Origin: Xylaria sp. FL1777
Lineage: Eukaryota; Ascomycota; Sordariomycetes; Xylariales; Xylariaceae
Direction of reading: 5' to 3'
DNA: 19,043 bases
Assembly: GCA_022578965.1 (NCBI GenBank)
Contig: MU400956.1
Coordinates: forward strand, 1-19,043
The position numbers were made by a program, and so were the translations under genes. The notes under the pieces were generated by a model. It saw only the letters and a list, made by a program, of their open reading frames with translations. It ran no database searches and was not told the origin of the DNA. Numbering within the stretch: position 1 is the first letter of the stretch; every line of letters begins with the position of its first letter. Below are positions 1 through 9,252 of the stretch, piece by piece.

Positions 1-942
1 CGTTTATAAAGTTAAAAATATATTAAATTTTTATTAAAACAATAATAACTTAAAATATTTTATTAAATAAAAAAAATACTTATATATTAATAATATTTAA
101 AAACCTAAAAAATACTTAAAAACTGCTAAAGTAGTTATAAATTAGTTTTATTGCTAATATTTTAACTGTTTAAAACTAAAAAAAAAAAGTTAACTTTAAA
201 AAAACGCTTAAAAAATTTTAATTAAATTTAAACAAAGCAGCTTGTGTTACTTTAGCTTGTTTTTTCTGTTATTTTTGCTTTTTTATTAGCGCTTTTTGTT
301 TTTTTTTAATACGCTTTATTTTATTTAGTTTATTTAAGAACTAAAGCTTTTGCTAAACTATTTTAATACTTTTTGCTTTTAAAAAACATTTTTATATATA
401 AAGCTAAGCTAATTTACTTAAAATAAAATTAAAGCTATTTTAAGCTTGTTTTAATTTTTTTTAAACTAAAAATAGCTATTGCTTTGTTTGCTTTTTTTTT
501 TTTTTAAAACAATAATATTTAAAAACTATATTATTAATTAAGTTAATTAAAACTTTTAATTTATTATAAAAGCAATTAGCATATATATATTTAAAACAAT
601 AAAACATATTATTTATTATTTTGTATATTAGTAATTAATTAAAGCAGCAAAAATAAAACATAACTTTATAGCTAGTAAAATTAATATAAAAAGCAAAAAT
701 AAGTTTTTGCTTTGTTTTAAATAAGCAGTTAGTTTTTTTAATGCGCTTTAATATTATAACATATAGAAAAAAAAAGAAAAAAAAATATTTATAAAAAATT
801 ATTAAAACAACAATTTTAAAAAAAAAGAAATAATGTTATAAAATTAGCATAAAAATAGCTTTTAAAGCAGCTTAATGCTTTTATATATATTTTGTACCTT
901 TTTTTTTGCTAGCTAAAGCTAAAATTACGTAATAACTTATTT
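1..942. other. Mutated AT-rich DNA, no gene recognised
   Basis: I see no protein relict, RNA gene or defined repeat end here. The stretch is made of homopolymer runs (for example 14 T at 492-505) and short motifs built on GC steps such as AGCT and TGCT. C and G follow the same purine-C / G-pyrimidine rule as the LINE arms, so it was probably also repetitive DNA. I could not match it to another part of the window by eye. Confidence 0.5.
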
Positions 943-1046
943 AGCTTACTAAGCTTACAGTAATTTAAAGCTTACTAAGCTTACAGTAATTTAAAGCTTA
1001 TTAAGCTTATAGTAATTTAGTACTTACTAAACTTGCAATAATTTAA
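943..1046. repeat. Four-copy 26-bp tandem repeat (minisatellite)
   Basis: Four units of exactly 26 bp lie head to tail at 943-968, 969-994, 995-1020 and 1021-1046. Units 1 and 2 are identical and contain AAGCTT and TTACAGTAATTTAA. Unit 3 differs from them by two C-to-T changes and a final A-to-G. Unit 4 is the most diverged, with changes of both strands' type plus a transversion. The unit is AT-rich with no coding sense. It could be a decayed transposon-internal repeat or a simple minisatellite. Confidence 0.9.
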
Positions 1047-1236
1047 AAAAAGTTACTATTTTTTTTACTTTTTTTTTGTTTATATAATTATGCACTTTTT
1101 ATATTTAATTATTTATTTAGTTTTAGTTTTTTAGCTATTAATTTTTTATAATTGTTAAACATTAATATACTTATTACTTTTAATTCCTTAAAACCTCTAT
1201 TAATGCACAGTAATAAAAGTACTCCGAAAACTTCTC

Positions 1237-1252
1237 TAACGGACTACCGTTA
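1237..1252. repeat. Perfect 6-bp stem palindrome
   Basis: TAACGG and CCGTTA are exact reverse complements separated by the 4-base loop ACTA. It lies inside the less-mutated island and is G+C rich for this window. With no run of T after it and no gene before it, a terminator role is not supported. Confidence 0.7.
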
Positions 1253-1293
1253 AAGATCCTATTATTACTTGCAAATCAAGACCTTAAAAGCAA

Positions 1294-1319
1294 ACCTGTT
1301 ATATTAATATATAACAGGT
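1294..1319. repeat. Perfect 11-bp stem palindrome
   Basis: ACCTGTTATAT and ATATAACAGGT are exact reverse complements around the 4-base loop TAAT. The palindrome ends only a few bases before the point where the left LINE copy starts to match the right copy. It could be the end of a small inverted-repeat element or a cruciform-prone site at a breakpoint; the sequence does not decide. Confidence 0.8.
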
Positions 1320-2234
1320 CCGTTATAGCTTTAATAATTTGCTATACTTTTTAAAAGCTTTATTTTTATTAAGCTTTTGTTTAATTATTATTAAATAGCT
1401 GCTGCTTGTTTTAGTTTAGCTTTATTTGTTTATTTATTTTTTTTTTAGTGCAATTTTAGGTTTTTTTTTTTTTAATTATTTTTTTTGCTAAAAGTTTAAA
1501 GCTAACGTTAGATTTTTTTTAACTATATTTTTGCTATTGCTTATAAACTTGCTTTTTGTTTAGTTTTTACTTTTTTAAGCTTTTATGTTTTAAATAAAAG
1601 TTCTAATTTTTTTTATTGCTTTTTAAATTAATTTTTTAGCTAGTAAGCTTTTTATATAGTACTTATAAACTATTATTTTACTATTAAAATATAAGTTAAT
1701 AAAAAGAATTTTTATTTTAATTTTTAAATGTTTTATTTTAGTTGCTTTAAAAGTTTTAGCTATATATTTAAAACATTTGTTTTAAGTTATTACTAGCAAA
1801 TTAACAATACTTTTTACTTTGTTTTTTTTAAAGTTTTTATGCTAAGTTATTATACTATAAACTAAAGTGCTTTATATTATTATAACATATATTTGCTTTA
1901 TTTTTGTTATATTACTACTTTATATAAAGTTTTATAGCTTAATTATTATATATAATTAAATGCTTAGTTTTTTTTTAAGCTTTACTAAATGTTTTTTTTA
2001 TTTTATGTTTTTATTAAACTATACCTTTAAAAACTTTGCGCTATTCTTTAAATATACTATTGCATTAAAACAGTATATTATTTATATAAGCGCTATTTTA
2101 TTACTAAAAAAATGCATTAATTTGCTTTTTTATAATATAAACTTTATTTTATATTATTTTATTTAGCTTTTATATATTTTTTATGCTACTTTTAAAGTTT
2201 TATAGTTTTGCTTTATATTTAAATTTACTATAAT

Positions 2235-2255
2235 AAAGTTAATATTATTAGTAAA
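2235..2255 (-). other. RT active-site core (F-T-D-D decayed to F-T-N-N), left
   Basis: On the minus strand the codons read TTT ACT AAT AAT ATT AAC TTT. The two AAT codons at 2244-2249 stand where the catalytic Asp pair (GAT or GAC) belongs. They pair exactly with 12848-12853 in the right copy (coordinates add to 15097). Both catalytic residues are lost. Confidence 0.7.
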
Positions 2256-2313
2256 GCTAACTATTATTAGTTTTTAGTGCATAGTAAAGTTATTATAAAA
2301 TATTAAAATATAT

Positions 2314-2330
2314 AAAAAAAAAAAAAAAAA
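2314..2330. repeat. 17-base poly(A) run
   Basis: An uninterrupted run of 17 A lies inside the left LINE reverse-transcriptase region. The matching part of the right copy has no comparable unbroken run, so this is probably local slippage and not a retrotransposon tail. Confidence 0.6.
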
Positions 2331-4539
2331 TAAAAACAAAAACCTTTAAAAAACTTTAATTTTTAGCGCTATTAGCTAAAATATTGCTTTATTAAAGCAA
2401 AAATGCATTATATAGTTTAATATAAAAAAGTTTACTTATATAACTATTTAAAAAAAAAAGCCTTTTTATTATAAAATATATATTATTTTTTTTTTGTTAA
2501 TAGTATTAAAAACTTTTATAATATTTAGCTATAATAAAAACATTATGCTTTTTTTATTAATTATTTTTTTTGCTATTTTTAATACTAGTTTAATAGCTAT
2601 ATTTATTAACTTATTTTATTTGTTGCTTATTTAATTATTTAGCAAAAGATTTTCTTGCTTAACTATTTTTACTATATAATAATATAGCTTTTCTTTTAGT
2701 ACTTTTTTTATTATATAAATAAATATAATAAAGCATTATTTTTTAGCTATTTTTTTAGTTTTTTTTAACTTTTTAAGTTTAAATATAACTATTATTTTTG
2801 TTTACTTAAATTATATTAAGTAATACTTTAATAAAAAGCTAGCAATATATAATATTATTATTTCTTTTGCTAAAGCAAGTTTATAAGCTTTAAAAAAGCT
2901 ATTAAATAATAAGTTATTTTTTAGTGCTTTTTATAGTACTAACTTTTATATTAATAATGTTATGTTTTTTTTTGTATTAATATTAATTATAAATTTTTAA
3001 TAGTTATTATAAGTTAGGTTTTTTTTAAATATATTAAATAAATTTACTAATAATACAAAAAAAAAGCGTTTTATTAGTAAAGCTGTTTTTTTTTTAAAAG
3101 TATTAGCAAAAAGCAGCTTATTTTTTGTTTGTTTTAGCAGTAAAATTGCAATAATTTTTAAAGCTAGCTTATAAGCAAACTTTGCTTATTTAGTTAAGCT
3201 TTATAATAACTTAAAATTTTTAAATGTTTTTATAAATGCTTGTTTTTAGCTACATTTTTATGTTTTTTTTATTTTATTACTAAAAGCTTTTTTTTTTGTT
3301 TTAAAAAGCTTGCTATGCTTTTTTAGTTCTTTTATTTTAAAATTTATAATATGCTTATTTTACTTTTTTTTTTGTTTTAACTACTTTTAAAAACTATTAA
3401 AGTAATGCTTAATGTTTTTTTTTTATAGTTTTTTTAAGTATTATTTTATTTGCTATTTTTATTAGTTGCTAAATTAAAAAGTTAAACGTATTATTTAGCT
3501 TGCTAAATATATATAATATATACGTTTTTATAATAATAGCTTTTGCTTTTATAGCTGCTTTATTTTTGTTTAATTTAAGCTAGTTTTATTTTGTTGCTTT
3601 TTTTAAGTATTTTTATAAAGCTACTTTTAAATTAATTATAATTTTTAGTGCTTTATAATTAAAACTTAGTTATTTTAAGTTTTTTTAGTAAATAGTAGTT
3701 AAATTACTAAACATTTATATTAAGTTTATTATTAAGCTTTTTTATTTATCCTTTATTTTAGTTATTTTTTTTTTAAAAATAGCTAATATAAAATCTTATT
3801 ATATAATAAACTTAAGTAGTTTATTTATTTTTTAGCTTTTTTTGCTTGTTAAGTTTTATAGTAAATAATAAAAGTTAAAATTACTTATAAATATATAGCA
3901 TTTTTTTAGCTTGCTTGCTTTATATATTTTTTAAATTAAACTATATTAAATTATTTTTTTTTAATTTAGTAAATATATTAATTATAAAGTTATTATTAAA
4001 TTATTATTATTTATTATAACTTTTATTTAATTTTTACTAGCGTTTTTTATTAGCATTTTTATTGTAATTTTTTTATTTATATATAATATAGCTTTACTTT
4101 TTAATTAAATAACTTAATAGCTATTATTATTAAAGCAATATATATTGCTATATTTATTAATTATTAGCTTTTAAACTGCTATATAATTAAAGCTATTATT
4201 TTATAATATATATGCTATATTATTTTTAAATTTTGTAATGTTTTAAAAAGCAATATTATATATTATTAAATTAATAAAAATAAGTTTTTATTTATATTAT
4301 TAGTTTGCTGTTTTTTTGCTAGTAATTTTTTTTTATTTAGCTTTATAAATATTAACGCTATTAATATTTTTAAACTATTTTTATTTATTTTTTTGCTTAT
4401 TATTGCTACTTTTTTAGCATTTTAAAAGCTTTTAAATTATAATATATATATTGCTTTTGCTTTGTTTTTTTATTTAACCCTTTTTTAGCAAGCTTTATTT
4501 TATGCTATATGCGTTTTTTTATAGTTTATATATTTTTGC

Positions 4540-5675
4540 TTTACTTTTTATGTTTTTATTAAGTAGCTTTTTTTACTTTTTTAGTACTTTAAAGCTAAAT
4601 AATAGTTATATTTTAAGTTTTTATAGCAATATTTAGCTATATATTTATATTTATAATAATTAAAATATTGCATAACTTTAAGCTTTATAGTAAAAAGTTT
4701 ACAATTAAACAGCTAAGCTTTTTATAAAAAGCTATTTTTACATATTATTTTAGTTGCTATAATATTATTTATATATAATAATATTAATGCAAATTTAGCT
4801 TTTGCATTTTTAAATAGCATTTTTTTATATTTTATAACTTTAAAGTATTTGCTATATAATAACTATAATAAGTTTTTATTTAAATATATTGCTTTAATAT
4901 GTTTTGCTAAATTGCTTTTTATTATTAATGCTGCTTTTTTTTGTTGTATTTTTAATTTTTTTCTAAAAGCTTTTATAATTAATTTTTTTTTTTTAGCTTT
5001 TTAAAGCATTGCTTTTTTAAAAATAATTACTATATTTTTGCTATATAGCTTTTTAGCAGCAATTATATTGCTATTTATAAGCGCTATATTTACTGCTTTA
5101 ATAATATTAGCTAATGTTTTATTTTTAAAGTTATTAGTTTATTTTTTAACTTTAATTAACATTTTTTTATTTTGCTTAAATAATACTACTTTATTATTAT
5201 AAGCTAGCTATAAAACTACTACTTATACTTAAAATTTTAACGTATTTACGTTTAATAAAGTTTATTAAAAAAGCTTTTAAATAATATTTTTAATGCTTTT
5301 TTAGTTAGCTTTTATAATAATATTTAAGTTATAGCAAATTATAAATATATTAAGGTTGTTTTTGTTGTTAAGCTTTATATTTTGTTAGCTTTTTTAGGCT
5401 TTTTTTAATATATGCATTATTTATGCTTTTTTTGCGTTTTTTTAAAAAAAAATTCTTTTTGCTATTTTTTTTTTTATTAGTAGCTATAATACTAGTTTTA
5501 TAATTTTATTAACTATTTTTTATATACTAAAAAGTTTATTAGCTTTATGTTTTTTGTTAAAACGCTATTATATTGCAGTTATATTACTAATAAATTTTAA
5601 TAGTACATTAATTATGTTTTTAACAAATAAATTATTTAATACTATTTTTTCGTTTTTTGTTATATTTGCACTTTA
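4540..5675 (-). pseudogene. LINE ORF1 (Gag-like, zinc-knuckle) relict, left copy
   Basis: This is the decayed RNA-binding ORF1 protein of the LINE, read on the minus strand. The C-terminal part keeps a CCHC zinc-knuckle pattern at 4626-4667, decayed as Y-F-N-Y-Y-K-Y-K-Y-I-A-K-Y-C, and a second knuckle down to 4584. Upstream, around 5040-5150, a stretch ending A-A-K-K-L-Y-S lines up with I-A-K-K-L-Y-S of the right copy and fits the basic, RNA-binding part of Tad-type Gag proteins. The left copy keeps some residues the right copy lost (Gln before the first knuckle, Ala and Cys at its end) and the reverse is also true. Start and end are approximate; I could not fix a start codon because ATG is itself a mutable site. 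Confidence 0.65.
4584..4667 (-). other. Decayed double zinc knuckle, left copy
   Basis: The first knuckle (4626-4667) has the spacing C-x2-C-x4-H-x4-C, with Tyr in place of the first two Cys and the His, and the last Cys still present (TGC). The second knuckle, ending at 4584-4586, has all three expected positions changed to Tyr. It mirrors 10435-10518 in the right copy. Confidence 0.7.
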
Positions 5676-5810
5676 TACATAAAGTATAACCTACTTAGTA
5701 AATAAAAGTTATTACGTTAATTTTAGCGATCTTAATTATTTAATAATTAGGCTTAAACTTATAAAGTTATAGTTAAGTGTAAAAAATTCAAAAAAAGCTC
5801 ATTTATATAA

Positions 5811-6480
5811 TATACTTTTATTTTAACTTATTAAAAAAAGATTTGTTTTTTGTATTATGCTTGTTTTTCTTTTAATATATAAACATATTGTTTAGTTTAC
5901 TTTTTTTAATTAGCTAAAGTAAACACGTATAAAGAAAAAAAAAAGAAAATCTAATTTATTTACGTATAAAAACTAGACTTTTAACTTATTTATTAATATT
6001 AAAAACAAAATAAAAAAAATAGCAAGCAATTTTGCTACTTTTTTAATTATATTTGTTAAATAGGCTTTATACGATCGTACGTTTAACACATATGTGCTAA
6101 AACAAAATATAATAATCTTTATATTATAAGCTATTTATGTTTTATATGTTTAAAAGAAAAAAAGGTTTATATAAAGCAAAAGTTTTTCTTTATATATAAA
6201 AACTTTACTAGCATATAAGCTAAGCTAATATTAAGATTACTTTAGTTTATATAATAGCTTTTACATAAAGTAGTCTTTATATAAAACTTATTATATATAT
6301 TATATATAAAAGTTATAACTAATAATTAGTTATTTTAATATTAGCTACTTTTTTTTTAATTATAATTTCTTTCGTATAATATTATTTAAAAAAAAATAAA
6401 AAAAAATAGTTCTATAAAAAGTTAAACACTTAATATATATTGTATTACTTAGGCTAACGGCTTATTAGCTATGCTGGTTT
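5811..6480. other. Spacer DNA, no gene recognised
   Basis: AT-rich DNA between the left LINE 5' end and the minus-strand transposon relict. It holds an inverted repeat (5895-5924), ACGATCGT near 6070 and runs of TATATA, but no readable protein relict. Some TC and GA steps survive (for example AAATCT near 5947 and TCTTTCG near 6367), so it is somewhat less mutated than the LINE arms. Terminal inverted repeats of the neighbouring transposon could lie here, but I could not pair them with certainty. Confidence 0.4.
5895..5924. repeat. Inverted repeat with 9-bp arms
   Basis: GTTTACTTT (5895-5903) and AAAGTAAAC (5916-5924) are exact reverse complements with 12 bases between them. They lie in non-coding spacer about 90 bp from the left LINE 5' end. 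Function is unknown. Confidence 0.6.
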
Positions 6481-6575
6481 TTATTTTTTATATATATAGG
6501 TAAAAACTATGCTTATAGGTCGAAAGCAAGCCATAAGCGGCTTACTTTTTTTTTAGTAGCTAGGTAAAAACATTC
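6450..6575. other. G+C-richer patch at the transposase 3' end
   Basis: This patch keeps AGG, CGG, TGG, GGTCGAAAG and AAGCCAT, contexts nearly erased in the LINE arms. The 11-base motif TAGGTAAAAAC occurs twice, at 6497-6507 and 6561-6571. On the minus strand it continues the decayed transposase frame as P-L-M-A-C-F-R-P-I-S. It could be coding C-terminus or the element's 3' end. A tRNA was considered but no acceptor stem could be paired. Confidence 0.45.
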
Positions 6576-8640
6576 TATATTTATTTTTAAGTTGCACTAG
6601 TTTTGCTACGATTTTATTAAATGCTTTACTTTTTATTTTTTTGCTTTTAAGTTGTTTGCTTACTTGTATTATGCTGTTAATTAAATGTATGCACTTTTAT
6701 GTAGTTATTTTATAGTTCTTTTTCTTTTGTATTTTTTTTGCTTTATAGTTTGCTTGCTTTAGTATTATTGCTTGCTTTATGCTGCTTGCAGTAGTTTTTT
6801 TAGTTTTAGTATTTATTTAGCTAAATGTACTGCTTTTTCTTTTTAGTTTTTTTTTAAACTTTTTTTTATTATATTATTAATATATTATAGTTTGCTTGCT
6901 TTAGTATTACTACTAGCTTTTTACTACACTAGTTTTTTTATAATTAAGTTATAACTAAGTTATAAGTAAAGTTAATTGCTTATTATTTTTTAGTTTGCTT
7001 TTTACATATTTATTTTTTAAGCTGCTTTTATGCTTTTTGTAATAAGCTTATTAAGTAAGCATAGCTTATAAATAGCTTATATATTAAGCAATATAAAGTA
7101 GTAATAAATAATAAGTTATTTTATTTAGCTATTTATGCTAATTTTTTTTTTTTTTAACTATTAACTTTACTATTTTTACTATTATTATTATTATATGCTT
7201 AGCTTACGTTTGCTTTAATATATTAAAATGCTTAGTTTATAATATAATTAGTTATTAATGCGTTATAGTTATATAAAAATCTACTTTATTATAGCTGCTA
7301 TGCTTTCTGCAGTATATATTTATAACTAGCTTAGCTTAAGTATATATGTTAACTAGTATTAAGTTTATATATTTAAAGTTATAAGTTATTTTATTGCGGT
7401 TTTTATTAATTATTTAATTTATAGTACTAAATAAAGTAGCTAATAGCTTGCTACTATATAATTTAAGTTTTTATAACTGCTTATTGTTATGCTTTTTTGC
7501 TATAATGTTAATTTTCGAAATAAAAATAAGTGCTTTAATGCTTTGCGCTAAAGTATTATTAATAGCTTTAAAATTTATATTTATTAAACATACTAAAATG
7601 TTTAAGCTATAGTACTACTATATTGCTTATGTTATAATAGTATATTATATATTTTTTATTGCTGTTTTTTTTATGTTAACTATATAAAAACATTAATAAT
7701 TTTTATGCTTGTAATATTACTAGCAAGTTTATTAAGTGCTTATAATATAAAAAAAGCAAAATAAGCGCTAAAAGTAGCAGTTATAGTTTTATAAGTATTT
7801 TTAACTATATTAATGTTTATATATTTTTAAGCTTTATTTTATGCTTATTTTAACTGTTAAAGTTTTTTTAATTCTAAGTACTACTAATAATTCTTTAGCT
7901 TAAAAAAATTAATAAAAAACTTCGATTATTTATTAAAGTTTGCATAGCTATATGCTGTTTTTATACTAATAAAGATATTTAAGCTACATTTATAGCTAAT
8001 ACGCAACTTTAAGTTATAATTAAAAAAGTAAAAAAAGCTGCAGCAAGTAAAAAAGCTAAAGGTTTTATATAAATAAGCTAGTTAAAAGGTGTTTACATAA
8101 CTTTTAAAAGTTAATATTGTTATATATTTAGTAGTTAAAAGTTTTAGTAAAATTTTAATGTTTAATGCTTAATAAAGTTGCTTAATTGCTTTGTTTTTTT
8201 ATAATGTATGCTTTTTAACTCTTATAGTTTTATGTTTGTAATTTTATATTGCTATTTTTAATATTTTATTGTATTATGCTTTACTTTAAAGTTTATAAAT
8301 GTAAGCTTATAATAAGCAGCTTTTTTAAAACTATAAATAGCAAATAGCTTTATAACAGCTATTTTAGCTTTTGCTTTATAGTTATAGTAAACTTTTTTTA
8401 GCTTAAAAAAAAGCTAGTATTAATGCTTAGCTGTTTTTGTTTTATGTTTAAAAGCTTTTGTTTCTATGTTTTTATAACTGCTTATAACTTAATTAGTTCT
8501 TTAGCTACGTTATAATAGCTAAGCTTTTTTGTATTTAGAACTTATTTAGCTATCTTATATGCTTTTTTTGGGTTACGTAATAACTAGTAGCCTAGTTAAA
8601 AATTTGTTTGCTTTTTTAGTATGCTACAAGTGTTAAACAC
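6490..8640 (-). pseudogene. Minus-strand transposase relict, possibly pogo/Fot-type
   Basis: A long decayed frame can be followed on the minus strand. Its start reads L-R-N-P-K-K-A-Y-K-I-A-K (8545-8580), which resembles the DNA-binding helix-turn-helix of fungal pogo transposases. It is followed at 8401-8460 by Q-K-L-L-N-I-K-Q-K-Q-L, similar to the CENP-B/Tc5-type second DNA-binding region. The end is lysine-rich (I-L-K-Q-A-N-Y-K-A-K-K-I-Q-K-K-K at 6723-6770), like the charged tails of these proteins. N- and C-terminal parts share one frame; the middle (about 7620-8340) needs frame changes. Within 6541-6840 only 3 of 100 codons are stops. The span of about 2.1 kb fits a DDE transposase of 550-700 residues. 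I could not find the catalytic Asp residues or the terminal repeats, so the family is a tentative inference; that it is a protein relict is more certain. Confidence 0.42.
6744..6909. repeat. Two perfect 24-bp direct repeats
   Basis: The same 24 bases occur at 6744-6767 and 6886-6909, 142 bp apart, each holding TTTGCTTGCTTTAG. The spacing is not a multiple of three, so the two copies fall in different frames of the minus-strand relict. They may come from an old internal duplication with an indel, or from low-complexity sequence. Confidence 0.7.
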
Positions 8641-8642
8641 TT
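8628..8642. repeat. 15-bp palindrome AAGTGTTAAACACTT
   Basis: Arms AAGTGTT and AACACTT are exact reverse complements around one A. It lies just upstream (on the minus strand) of the transposase start. The bases GTTAAACACTTAATA recur at 6421-6435 near the other end of the relict, in the same orientation, so they do not behave as simple terminal inverted repeats. Confidence 0.5.
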
Positions 8643-8859
8643 AATACTATAGTTTTTGCAAAAAAAGAGTTGTTTATATATTTGCTTTTTTTAAACTTTA
8701 TAATTATATAAAGCCTAGGTTTAAAAATAGTTACTTTTTAAATAAAGCATTTAAACTTTTATATAGTTTAATTACTATTAACATAATTAAAGTTCTTTGT
8801 TTTTATTGTTATATAGCTAATTAATATTAGCTAATAATATAAAGTAAAGTATTAGTAGT

Positions 8860-9075
8860 AAGCAATTTATACTAAGGTTAATTAAAGGTTCTTTTTTTAT
8901 ATAATAGCAAGTTTAATAATGTACTAAAGTATAAAAGCTAGGCTTTGTTTATAAAAGAAGCTTAAATTCTATAGTGCTTTTTATTGCTTTTATATCTTTA
9001 AACCTTTTACTTTATATAGTTGCTTATTTTGCTTTTAGCTACTTTATACGTATATATATATATTTATAGTAGCTT
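8860..9075 (+). pseudogene. Possible Ty1/copia reverse-transcriptase fragment
   Basis: On the plus strand the codons from about 8899 read N-S-K-F-N-N-V-L-K-Y-K and, after a one-base slip near 8934, A-R-L-C. This fits the start of the copia reverse transcriptase, where K-x-D-x-x-G-x-L-x-K-Y-K-A-R-L-C-V-R-G is typical. About 60 bases later, in another frame, L-L-L-Y-I-V-A-Y-F resembles the copia segment before F-D-L-E. The fragment ends at the (TA)n tract. It would be a scrap of a few dozen codons with frameshifts; chance resemblance in such biased sequence is possible. Confidence 0.3.
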
Positions 9076-9103
9076 TATATTTAGTTATCTTTATATATAT
9101 ATT

Positions 9104-9124
9104 TATATATATATATATATATAT
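9104..9124. repeat. TA microsatellite
   Basis: A run of 21 bases of alternating T and A, flanked on both sides by shorter TATATA tracts (about 9049-9134). Expected to be unstable; no function can be assigned. Confidence 0.85.
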
Positions 9125-9252
9125 TTATATAATAGCTGCTTTATTATAATATAACATTAATAATTATTAGCTTTACATTATAAGCTAAAACAATAGTTAT
9201 AACGTTATATAACTATTAACTAGTAATTTTAGCAATTAATTATTCTTTTAAG

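Larger units (their letters stand above)
1183..1325. other. Less-mutated island next to the LINE breakpoint
   Basis: This stretch of about 140 bp keeps roughly 20 C or G bases in the contexts lost elsewhere (TC, CC, GA, GG), for example in CTCCG, CTTCTC, GATCC and GGTCC. It ends where homology between the two LINE copies begins. The simplest reading is unique host DNA, or a lone short element, that was not a repeat and so largely escaped mutation. It has no open frame of note, and I found no tRNA T-loop or other RNA signature. It contains two perfect palindromes, listed separately. Confidence 0.65.
1326..4450 (-). pseudogene. LINE ORF2 (reverse transcriptase) relict, left copy
   Basis: This frame once encoded the endonuclease/reverse-transcriptase polyprotein that copies LINE RNA at a nicked target. 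The reverse-transcriptase core reads F-T-N-N-I-N-F at 2235-2255 on the minus strand, a G-to-A decayed F-T-D-D-I-N. The right copy has F-I-N-N-I-N at the mirror position, so the ancestral second residue was probably Thr (ACT, changed to ATT on the right). The region antisense to the open frame at 1960-2166 is the part of the domain just downstream of the core. The frame is broken by many TAA/TAG codons and cannot make a protein. The C-terminal end is missing because the copy breaks off at about 1326. The upstream limit near 4450 is an estimate from the right copy. Confidence 0.65.
1326..5810 (-). mobile_element. Tad1-like LINE relict, left copy (3' truncated)
   Basis: This is a decayed non-LTR retrotransposon read on the minus strand, with its 5' end near 5810. 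It matches the right copy as an inverted repeat: paired coordinates add to about 15097 near the reverse transcriptase and about 15102-15103 near the 5' end, so there are few indels. A sample at 1960-2166 against 12931-13137 shows roughly 90% identity, mostly transitions. The copy carries ORF1 with zinc knuckles and ORF2 with an F-x-D-D core. It stops at about 1326, while the right copy runs about 350 bp further 3', so this copy lost its 3' end. The plus strand here is T-rich, as expected if the A-rich sense strand is the minus strand. Assignment to the Tad1 clade rests on motif order and residue pattern, not on a database search. Confidence 0.75.

Noticed and set aside
943..1046. CRISPR-like array
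   Set aside because: Units are contiguous with no spacers, in what appears to be a fungal nuclear region.
1183..1325. tRNA or other small RNA gene as the cause of the less-mutated island
   Set aside because: No T-loop (GGTTCGA type), acceptor stem or other RNA signature could be paired on either strand.
1960..2166. Open frame of 68 codons on the plus strand, rich in Phe, Leu and Ile
   Set aside because: It is antisense to the LINE reverse-transcriptase relict. Its conservation in the other arm comes from the inverted repeat, and its hydrophobic content is what a T-rich strand gives.
2941..2964. Plus-strand Y-I-N-N-V, resembling a decayed Y-I-D-D-V polymerase site
   Set aside because: It is on the antisense strand of the LINE, and the right copy reads I-S-N at the same place, which points to AGC and not GAT as the ancestor.
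6419..8645. GTTAAACACTTAATA at both ends of the transposase relict as terminal repeats
   Set aside because: The two copies are in the same orientation, and a 15-base match of AT-rich words is expected by chance in this sequence.
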